Part shown: positions 11,274 through 19,574 of the stretch, piece by piece
Numbering within the stretch: position 1 is the stretch's first letter
Layout: the number at the start of each line of letters is the position of its first letter
Program-made: the position numbers and the translations under genes
Origin: Carex sylvatica
Taxonomy: Eukaryota; Streptophyta; Magnoliopsida; Poales; Cyperaceae
Length of the DNA stretch: 55,470 nt
Assembly (NCBI GenBank): GCA_964058845.1
Contig: CAXKVR010000429.1
Span: forward strand, 1 to 55,470
Direction: 5' to 3'
The notes under the pieces: generated by a model
The model's input: only the letters and a program-made list of their open reading frames with translations
What the model was told of the DNA's origin: nothing
Databases searched by the model: none

Positions 11274-13868
11274 CTAAGTAGTGGATGAACTAGGGCCCGG
11301 GTCAGGAGCCAATCGCCACCTAAGCCTGCCGGCTGCCACCCTCATGGCCCCCTCCATCAAAGTCTCTTTATTTGACACATCAGCACCATTGACCTGTACT
11401 GCCTCCCCAGAATTTGGTATTTGGTTGGCACCCTCTTGCGGGATCGGCTGTGGCCGGGTTGTGAAACCGCCTTCTGAATGCATCGTTTGCTGTTCTGGTG
11501 GTACGTTAGAAGCGACAGGTGGCAGCTGCCCAGATGCTGTGCCATTTGTCTGTTGAGATGGCACGTGAGTTCCTGGCTGTGACCTCTGAGGCCGTGGTCT
11601 CCTCTGTAATATAGCAAAAAAAATATAAAAATCAAAATAATTAAAAGTTGTACTTTCTACATAGTTTAACATGCTAAAAACCAAATTTAAAGAGAAAGTT
11701 CTTCGAAATATATACAAATTAAGGAGTCTGGACTATGACATCAGTGTTATTTCAACCGAATGAGCTTCAAATAATGGATCCAAACCATTCAAACTGATCT
11801 ACTTCACAAGTAATGTATTTACATGAAAAATTTGTAAATTTTGAATTCATTTAGTATGAAATCAAGTGGTAAAAAAATGATGAAAAATGAATGCATTAAA
11901 ATTAACTTAAAAATATTCTTTTTGACCGCTTGACTTCATACGAAATAAATTCGAAACATTTATAAATTTAGCATGTAAATGCATCACTTATAAGATAGAT
12001 CAGTTTGAATGGTTTAGATTTGTTGTTTAAAGCCTATTTGATGAATTTTAAAGTCAGTGTCACTAGGGTTCAAATTTGATCTTGCAAAATCATGCCAAAA
12101 CTTTCACCTTAATTGCAAAGAACAAGCATCATTATGTCACATTGCAATTCAATCCGCCTTATCATTTCTAATACTGATGGGAAAATGCATGGTGTTACTT
12201 TTCCAGTTTTGCCCCTATTCCCTTGAAGGCATCAATTTTTTGCTTTAGATTCAAGATTGACCGAACCAAACTCAATGGTCATAGGGAATTCTTGAATTGT
12301 TTTTTTTTTGACAATTTTGAATCACTCCCATTGACATCATGGTATTCTTCAACGAGGCATAAACCTCACTACCAGCGTACCTTTTACCCTCTAATTTTAG
12401 TACACTGACTATACTCTCATTATCCATTACAAATACATTGTTTTCACCATCTATGTCGTTTCAAAAGGTTCAGAGGTTTTATTATTGGAGTGATAGCACA
12501 GATTGGTGTGTACCATGGATCAATATCTCCATTTTCAAAGTCCAAACAGTCAATTTGAACTGTTCAACATGATCTCCATATGTACTTGTAGATCAAATTT
12601 AACATTTTTTACTATTTTTTTATAGGTAGAAAATCACTACAAATAGTAAAAAAAAAAAAATCTAACAAAATGTAAAAATTCTACTACTAGAATATAGAAA
12701 CATATCTCTTACCCGAATATTACGAGATCCACTTGATGTGTTAGACTGGGACGCCACATACTCTAACACCTCATAAACTCTACTTTGACCATAACTTGCG
12801 AGCCTATGGAAAAAGAGGGATGCAACGTCAGAAACACGAGTATGCAACTCGAGTAGGTGCCGGTCAATCTGGGTCTCATGTCTTGACAGGTACGGCCGAA
12901 AGAACGTATCATACACATATGTAGTACCCTGCAATTATAAAGCACTTGTCCATCTCTATTACAATATCACACTGATTTGGTGTGCCACCATGAATGATAG
13001 TAGATTATAATTGAGGACATGAATACAGAATAAAGCCAGATTGAGGCTTAATAAATAAAGATTACTTGATTTAAGTTGTTGCTTAAATGATATATATTAC
13101 TTCTAAAATTGTACCAAAATATTTAGGAATTAGGATACACCACTGGCCGTTAAAGAAAATTACCTTTGTCTTGGGATACCAGAGGTAAACAATTAATGCC
13201 AGCTTTGCTTCGCTATACATTGGCAACCTAGAGAGAGAGAGAGAGAGAGTCAGTCCCAAGAGCATTTATAAAGTATATTAAACAACTTTAAAAACAAATA
13301 TTATTATAAAATGTTACCATGAAACAAAATTATCAGCAACCCTCTCGAAGACGGTTAAAATGGCAATCAATATCCTACAAAGTAAAAAATAAAAGCTGAT
13401 AGTAAGCTAATGAACAAAAAAAATAAAAAAATAATCAAAATTAGAGAAACAATGAGTAAGACGTACCAATATTGGCACCAAAACCGCAATTGATCGATCT
13501 CCGCCTTTAATTCAAGTGTCTTATAGCAATCATAAGCTGGATAGATGTAGCCCAAAACCAATCTGTCCACATTGCAAAAACAATTTATCGATTCTGTTAC
13601 ATTGAAATAATGACCTATATATATGCATTTGCAACAATAGAACCTCCTAATGTTGTGTAAAACATGTAAAATAAGTCACATCCTATGTTAAAAGAAAATA
13701 AAATGAATATTTGGAATGGTTCCTGCTGACACATTAGGCAGTAAACTAAACACTCTAAATAGTTTCTTTCTCTGAATTTTATTAAGATCAGAACGAGAAA
13801 AGAATAATAAAAATCAAGAGCTTTTTGATTCCTTACATTAGAGGTCTTGTTAGAAATGCTAATACCAT
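11274..13868 (-). CDS. HVA22: HVA22-like (TB2/DP1/HVA22, reticulon-like) membrane protein
   Basis: Membrane-shaping protein of the TB2/DP1/HVA22 (REEP) family; the founder HVA22 is ABA- and stress-induced, and members act in tubular ER. Six minus-strand exons splice to 264 residues: 13868-13837, 13562-13467, 13374-13318, 13227-13164, 12928-12713 and 11603-11274, all GT-AG and summing to 795 nt. The start gives MVLAFLTRPLILVLGY, matching the short N-terminus of the family. Landmarks follow in order: GYIYPAYDCYK, EIDQLRFWCQYW, a hydrophobic segment ending DNFVSW, LPMYSEAKLALIVYLWYPKTK and GTTYVYDTFFRPY. The tail of about 110 residues is Pro/Gln-rich, as in the longer HVA22h/i/j-type members. 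The last intron holds a foldback at 11760-12037. Exon 1 and its upstream DNA are duplicated at 32827-34203. Confidence 0.92.
11760..12037. mobile_element. Foldback MITE in the last HVA22 intron
   Basis: The left arm (with AAACCATTCAAACTGATCTA at about 11782) pairs with the right arm (complement at about 11992-12015). Inner blocks such as CTTGACTTCATA / TATGAAATCAAG also pair. A related but more diverged copy lies at about 35345-35690, sharing ATTAACTTA, CGCTTGACTT-like and ATTTATAAATTT-like blocks. Non-coding. Confidence 0.6.
13231..13250. repeat. (AG)n microsatellite
   Basis: About ten GA units immediately upstream (in transcription sense) of the 13227 splice acceptor of the HVA22-like gene. 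On the minus strand it forms a CT-rich polypyrimidine tract. Confidence 0.85.
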
Positions 13869-15072
13869 ATCTGCTAACTTTTGTAATAGAGTTTGCACAA
13901 ATGACAAGGCAGTTGAGCCCTAAAAAGAACAAATATAAGAAAGAAAGATTAATAAACTCCAATAAACAAAAATTATCATGAATTTCATAATTAATTATTT
14001 TGGCCAGAACTTTAATAAAACTTCAATAAATCTATATCAAATCTGTATGCCTAAATAATAGCAAAGCAAATATTGGCCGATTAAGCTAAAGTACCCCGAC
14101 ATAAGTCAATAAATTGATCAATTGTATTTAATTGTCCATAAGCTAAACAATTAGTCACATAATTACACATAATTAAGCCCAAATTTGACAATTGTGCCAA
14201 CCAATTGTGCAATATACTCAATTTATCCACTTAATATCAAGTTACCACATTAAATGTGCATTAAACTTGGAGGAACCAAGAAGTCATAACCAAGCAAGCA
14301 TATTTCGGACCGAACTGTACTAAACTAAACCCCTACTGGTACATGCAATACAAAATTTCTCCCTGTAAAATTATAATCAACTGTTTCTATATCAGAAATT
14401 GTGAAAATTTCTTCAACAGGTAACGAAATGAAAGATTCGTTACAAACCCGTAATTTTACACCGGAGCTAGGGTAAAGTATCAACATTAAGGCAATCAAAA
14501 TTGACAAAATTGTATTCGCTAATCATCATAATTCATAACAGAAAGGATATTTCCAATACCGTGAATTTTTGCTTTCCCTTGACACAAGCGACTCTAGAGG
14601 TAGAGAGATGGAGGTGAGAGGAATTAGGAAACTTGGGAAGTTGTGATAGGTTTTCACTTGAACCGCCGCTTGAAATATGATCCTCTGTGGCATTTCTGTG
14701 TTATCATTCGAGTCCATATCCTCTGCATTACCTCAGATTTTATCTTTATAATCTTTACCGTCCGATCAGAATCCGGACCAATTCGGACCACACCTGTAAT
14801 ACTGCAGCCGATATACCTTCTTTTGTTTAACTGGGCCTTACGCTTGCTAAGTTTTCTAAACGGGCCGAACAAACTTTTAATATGGGCTGAACAAAATGTC
14901 AATAAATGTTTAATGGCCCATATGCAAATTCGTTCATTTTCCTACTCGCAAGTAAACCAATAGTGATAAAGGATAACCCTTTTTCGTTTGGAAAGCTGCG
15001 CATTCGAAATTCAAATGAGAAGATTTCTAATATTGAAATAAGAAAGTTTTTTATGAAATTCAAATAAGAAGC
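13681..15072. repeat. Duplicated block S1, copy 1: HVA22 exon 1 and 5' flank
   Basis: Matches 32827-34203 in the same orientation at about 99% by eye. Differences include GTTTGCAC versus GTTTGCCC near 13895, one extra A in copy 2, and a 15-16 bp stretch (about 14681-14696) missing from copy 2. It contains coding exon 1 of HVA22 (13837-13868) and about 1.2 kb upstream, which should be its promoter and 5' UTR. The DNA at 14705-14780 carries one arm of the TATCCTCTGC foldback family. Confidence 0.95.
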
Positions 15073-15079
15073 TTTTTCG

Positions 15080-15925
15080 TTTGCTAGATATGCTCCTCTT
15101 GTAGCCAACCAAGTTTTTTTTTTTTTTTGTCGAATCAATTATATGGGTCCCACGTGGCAGCAACTTTTTTGCTCCGTTCATTTCATCGGTGAAAAGGAGA
15201 TGTAAGGAAATGGTAGAAATAAAATAAATAAATTATATTTATTTACTTATGTTTATATTTGGTGGGTTATATTTTAAGTGCTCGTAATTTTATATAAAAC
15301 AAGGCAAAGGTTGAGTTTGCCTTTAGTTCTCCATTTAGAAATAGAAATGGAGAGAGACATAAATTCCCTCTTGGCAAAATAAAATGTAAACACTACTACT
15401 CCAATGATGATTTCATGACTCCGCTTCTTTTCTCAACAATAATACAAGGGGAAATTTCATGTACCCCTAAAAAATAATGAAATTATTTACTATCGCCTCT
15501 AAAATTCATAATATCATATTTACCCTTTTTTCTCAACAATAATGTAAGGGGAAATTTCATGTACCCCTAAAAAATAATGAAATTATTTACTATCGCCTCT
15601 AAAATTCATAATATCATATTTACCCTTTTTTCTCAACAATAATGTAAGGGGAAATTTCATGTACCCCTAAAAAATAATGAAATTATTTACTATCGCCTCT
15701 AAAATTCATAATATCATATTTACCCTTTTTTTCTCAACAATAATGTAAGGGGAAATTTCATGTACCCCTAAAAAATCTTGAAATTACTTATTATCTCCTC
15801 TAAAATTCATAATATCATGTTTACCCTTTTAAATTTTAAGAACTCACAAATTATACTCAATTTATTATCTTTTATATTAAAGCTCGTTTCATTATATAAC
15901 CTTCTCATTTGATCTTTTATTAAAA
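15080..15925. repeat. Duplicated block S2, copy 1
   Basis: Matches 39070-39716 at high identity. Copy 1 is longer by about 200 bp because it holds four tandem 100-bp units and copy 2 holds two. It contains a CACGTGGC G-box at 15151-15158 and a TATATAAAA motif near 15292, but no coding region. It abuts S1 directly here, while about 4.9 kb separate the two blocks in copy 2. Confidence 0.93.
15431..15830. repeat. Tandem array, four units of 100 bp (Mutator-like element terminus)
   Basis: TCTCAACAAT recurs at 15431, 15531, 15631 and 15732. The first three units are almost identical; the fourth is slightly diverged and continues into unique terminal sequence. Each unit contains GGGGAAATTTCATGTACCCC, the terminal repeat of the element at 39439-40370. 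The corresponding array at 39423 has two units. Confidence 0.95.
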
Positions 15926-16084
15926 CTTCAATAAATCTATATCAAATCTGTATGCCTAAATAATAGCAAAGCAAATATTGGCCGATTAAGCTAAAGTACC
16001 CCGAGATAAGTCAATAAATTGATCAATTGTATTTAATTGTCCATAAGCTAAACAATTAGTCACATAATTACACATAATTAAGCC
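15926..16084. repeat. Partial third copy of S1
   Basis: Matches 14021-14179 (and the equivalent part of 32827-34203) almost base for base. The junction with S2 falls at a shared TTAAAACTTC-type sequence (microhomology). The right end breaks at AGCC, followed by a second short CATAAGCTAAACAA and then 5S-derived DNA. Confidence 0.93.
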
Positions 16085-16094
16085 ATAAGCTAAA

Positions 16095-16151
16095 CAACAC
16101 AGGAACTTCCCAGGAAGTCACCCATCCTAGTACTACTCCTGCCCAAGCACG
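16095..16151 (-). pseudogene. 5S rRNA-derived fragment, antisense, 3' half only
   Basis: On the minus strand this reads as 5S rRNA from about nucleotide 53 to the 3' region, containing CGTGCTTGGGC, AGTAGTACTAGGATGGGTGA and CTGGGAAG. The 5' half is missing. It lies 30 bp from, and head-to-head with, the more complete 5S copy at 16182-16300. Confidence 0.85.
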
Positions 16152-16181
16152 TTTATGTAGACGTTGGAGTCATTCTATAAT

Positions 16182-16300
16182 GGATGTGATCATACAAGCA
16201 CTAAAGCACCGGATCTCATCAAAACTTTGCAGTTAAGCGTGCTTGGGCAGGAGTAATACTAGGATGGTGACCTCTTGGGAAGTCCTTGAGTTGCATTCCT
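16182..16300 (+). pseudogene. 5S rRNA pseudogene, near full length
   Basis: 119 nt from GGATGTGATCATAC to TTGCATTCC. It has the plant 5S body including GCACCGGATCTCATC, GTTAAGCGTGCTTGGGC and AATACTAGGATGGTGACC. Substitutions relative to the usual plant 5S sequence, and loss of one G in GGATGGGTGACC (an internal promoter position), suggest it is not a functional gene. It could be a dispersed 5S copy or the 5S domain of a Cassandra-type TRIM LTR; no LTR pair is visible. Confidence 0.85.
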
Positions 16301-16363
16301 TTTGTTATTTGTTTTCGTTGCGGCACGTCGCATCCGCAAATAGCGTAATTATGTATGCGAGCA

Positions 16364-17209
16364 CGAGAAACCAGAAACCTCTTCTTTTCCTTTTTCCCCA
16401 AATTACCATACTCTTCACATAGCGTGGCAAAGCAACTGCTTATCACATGGTGGAATTTGCGGCATTTGTTCAATGCAGATATTAAAGTTCGATGAAGAGA
16501 CAAGGAGTTCTCTAGGAAGAGAATTTCCAAGTAGAATCGGGCTGCGGTTGAAATTGTTTCACCAGAGATTTGCGGATCGGCGAACAAATTAGTGAAGGAC
16601 GAGGCAAGTTTCTTCACTTCATCTAGTTGCGCATAAGTGGAGTTCAGGGAAGCAAAGAGCTTTACTTCAGAAAAGAAATTGGAGGAGTTAGAGGTGTCAG
16701 AAGCTATGAGATTGAGCGATTCAATGTAGGATTTGGGGGAAACAACTGAGGTGTAGGTGTACTTGTGGCGGTGTTGCAATGATCGCCACTTTGAGGACAT
16801 GATTCTCCTCCGTTAAATAATTGGCCTGCTAATAAATATAAAACAAATAATAACTGGGCGCTCCTAGTGGGAAGAAAAATGGTGAGCAAAAGCTGGTAGC
16901 AAATACCAGTTTCCATCACCTTCCCCAAACAAATATAAGTTCATCATTACAACCTAGACAGAAGTGAATGGACTGTGTGAAAATGAATTTACCTGGTAGC
17001 GGCTGCCAAAGAGGGCACACAAATTGGAGGGCACACCGTTGATTTCCCGCGAGAAAAGAATGGTAGAAGAGAAAACAGGAAGTGCAGGCTGGTGCTGGTT
17101 GGTCAGGTGCTTGGATGGTACAAGGTTAAATTAGGGTTTTACTTTACAACGACAGACGAACCGGGGTTTTGCGCAAATCACGTTGTATTTCGTCTGGGTT
17201 GGTGTTGAG
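16364..17209 (-). pseudogene. Truncated 5' copy of the THADA-like gene
   Basis: Matches 31469-32314 without indels. It holds the 5' UTR, UTR intron and first ~145 codons of the THADA-like gene (ATG at 16800), then breaks at 16364 into unrelated DNA. Coding differences are few (for example a Phe-to-Ser change near residue 21). The reading frame runs on through the 5S-derived DNA to a stop at 16219, giving a 193-codon chimeric frame. The promoter region is duplicated too (17819-18243) but interrupted by a hAT-like insertion. Any transcript would lack more than 90% of the parent protein. Confidence 0.93.
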
Positions 17210-17810
17210 TAGAGGGCTGCTCTCGGACCGGGTTCGGGCGGACCGGGTTTACTCGGGGTCGGGTACGGGTTTGGGTCGGTAAACGGGTATCTCGGGTCGG
17301 GTATACTCGGGTATAATTTTCAAAAATCGTACCCTACCCGAGTTTTATCCGTGCCCGTGGTACCCGGCACGGGTATGGCGGTCCGGGTCGGGTACCCGTT
17401 TTTTTTTCTTTTTTTTTTTCTGTTTTTCTGTTTTTTTTTTTCCTGTTTTTTTAGGCGGTAAATTTGAAATTTCAAAAAAAATTGAATTTTTTTGAATTTT
17501 TTTGATTTTTTTTGAATTTTTTTGAATTTTTTAACGGGTTCGGGTTCGGGGTCGGGTCCGGGTCAGGTCCGGGTCGGGCCAGGTCGGGTACGGGTCCGGG
17601 TCAGGTCGGTCGGGTCGGGTCGGGTCGGGCGTAAATCGGACCGGATTTGCTCGGGTTTTGAACCAAATAACCGTACCCTACCCGTTTTTTACCCGTACCC
17701 GTGTACCCGTTTACCCGACCCATACCCGGGCTCGGGCACGGGTAACCCGGGTACCGGGCACGGGCAGGTACGGATCGGGTCTGCCCCCGATGGGTATTTG
17801 CAAACCACTA
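17210..17810. mobile_element. Non-autonomous hAT-like element, 601 bp, with known empty site
   Basis: Flanked by GTGTTGAG at 17202-17209 and 17811-17818. The paralogous copy has one GTGTTGAG at 32307-32314 and no insertion, so both borders are fixed exactly. The ends are TAGAGGGCTGC and, on the other strand, TAGTGGTTTGC. The body is made of very dense CGGGT/ACCCG words in both orientations around a T-rich centre (17400-17530). An open frame at 17522-17839 is only a by-product of the CGGGT repeats. Confidence 0.92.
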
Positions 17811-17818
17811 GTGTTGAG

Positions 17819-18243
17819 GCACGTCGTCGTAAGGCCTAATTAAATGGACCGGAATTTAGAAATGTTTATATACCAAAATCGAATTCGGATTTTTTTGATA
17901 AAAAGGCCTATGCCCATTTTTATTCAAGAAAAAACAAAAAATCCGAATTCGGATAAATCCTAAAATCACTTAAATTTTGATTTTGAATCTTGAACGTTCG
18001 ATTTCTCCGGCACGAAGATCAAAGGACTACCGTGCATTCCTCCTCGGGATGGATTGGCCAGAATTATGATCGGACGGTTTGAATTAAACTCAAAGTTTGT
18101 GTTACTTTAGGGAAACCGGACCCGACAATGTCAGTCAGGGATGATCCAACCAACCCGTTTAGCCATCCGGAAAGCTTTTCCTCTCTAATTTTCTGTTTCA
18201 GTATCTTTTATCCATGGAGATTCGCTGTCTAAGTCGGTCAGGG
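17819..18243. repeat. Duplicated block T2, copy 1: THADA promoter-side flank
   Basis: Matches 32315-32739 with a constant offset and few substitutions. It contains a short inverted pair around GAATTCGGAT (near 17881 and 17945). Identity ends at GGTCAGGG; copy 1 then enters the DNA upstream of the elongin-A-like exons, while copy 2 enters filler DNA. Confidence 0.93.
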
Positions 18244-18261
18244 TGAAAGAAAGGCTAATAC

Positions 18262-18779
18262 CTTGCCTTAAATCGAATTGAGCCCAGTGGACGTCTACTT
18301 CTATCCAACTGAATGCTGCAAGAGAAATGGGGATAGTAAGAATTATGCCCCAAAATTTGAAGGAGGTTCCCATAATTTTAAGAGAGGACAAGTACTTTGC
18401 ACTTCAATTTGAGGTGGGATTTATTTTGGTCCTCTCAAATTGGGCATGGAAATTTTCTATCCTCGGGAGATATCAAATCATATAAATAAGAAATAGATAG
18501 CTTAATTTTTTTCTTAAATTTTTTTACCTTGAGGTGCTTTCGCGGAACTCCATTTGGTTTACTCTCAGAAAGGTTAAATATATGTGGAGGTTCTGCATGA
18601 GACTTATAGGTCCGTTCCTATATAGATTTGAGATGAATCTAGTTTTAAATTAGTAACTTTAAAAATCTACATCCCAGCAAACAATTGTTACCCATGGTGA
18701 CTATAGCCCAAGGTTCCAGATAGAAAGAAATTAAGAGAAGCTAATGAAAGAAAGACGTAGAGGAGAGATAAGGCTTACC
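18262..18779 (-). pseudogene. Stranded 5' exon(s) of an unrecognised small gene
   Basis: An ATG at 18373 opens a 37-codon exon starting MGTSFKFWGIILTIPISLAA, with one hydrophobic segment, then IEVDVHWAQFDLRQ. It ends at 18262 on a good donor (G|GTATTAG). Further upstream on the same strand a possible leader exon ends at a GTAAGCC donor (18779). No downstream exon follows, because 18 bp beyond the donor the sequence switches to the duplicated THADA flank at 18243. I read this as a gene cut by the rearrangement. The family is not recognised; exon calls are based on splice sites only. Confidence 0.4.
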
Positions 18780-18994
18780 CACCTATTGTGGTGTTTTCGG
18801 TCACTCAGAAGAGCTCGCCAAAATTTCTTGGTAATTAGGGAAAGTGAGCAATGAGGAAAAAAAAAAAAAACAGGTTGGTTTAGAAGAGGAGGGCTGATTT
18901 CATTGTTTATCGACAATTCAATTCCAGTTCCCTAACCCTAAACTTAAGTTGGGTATTTGGGGAGGTAGTGCGGTTTTGAAGGTCCGCGGTTTTG

Positions 18995-19195
18995 AAGGTC
19001 CCTTTCTAGAAACCCTAACTCTAAATCTAATTCTGGTCTTAGTGGCGGTTTTGTGGTATGATCCTTAGGATATATAATATTGGCAGCAGCAGTGTGGTCC
19101 TGAAGATCCCTTTCTATGTAACCTAATTCTAAATCTAATTCGGGTATTTGTGGCAGCGTTGTGGTATGATCTTAGGATACTTAATATTACTTTTA
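18995..19195. repeat. Tandem duplication of about 108 bp
   Basis: CCCTTTCTA at 19000 and 19108 each begin a block with AACCCTAA, CTAAATCTAATTC, then GGTTTTGTGGTATGATC / GCGTTGTGGTATGATC and TAGGATA. The two copies are diverged. It lies between the T2 breakpoint and the first elongin-A-like exon. Confidence 0.7.
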
Positions 19196-19574
19196 AAAAA
19201 AAACCATGGCTTTAGTAAAGTTGGGTGTTTGTTGATGGTAATGCTTTTAATGAAATCATTCGGGCAGTGACTTGTTTTAATTGTTTTTTTTAAACCAAAC
19301 AATTGGTAATTCTATACAAACTGTAGCCCTAGTGAGGTATGTTTTTATAGAAAGTAACTATCTTGTACTTCATGGGAGATCCTAATTCTAAAAGTTCCTT
19401 GGGTTGCCGCTGGTTGCAGCGTATTGGTTTTAGATGCCATCTATTTTATTTTATATTATTCTTTTTCCAATTTTGTATGGTTGAATAACTACACATATAC
19501 CTTTAAGCTTTCTTTATATTACAACTGCTGGCAATTTTCTGAGTAGCTCCTGAATTTTTCTTTGCTTAAATTAG

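Noticed and set aside
15080..15430. Possible plus-strand gene promoter (TATATAAAA followed by an ATG at about 15348)
   Set aside because: The frame after the ATG is short and the block leads into transposon termini in both copies.
16182..16300. Functional 5S rRNA gene
   Set aside because: Substitutions and a missing G in the conserved internal region, plus isolation from any 5S array, argue for a pseudogene.
17522..17839. Gly/Arg/Val-rich open frame
   Set aside because: Produced by the CGGGT repeat words of the hAT-like element; no start context, splice sites or domain.
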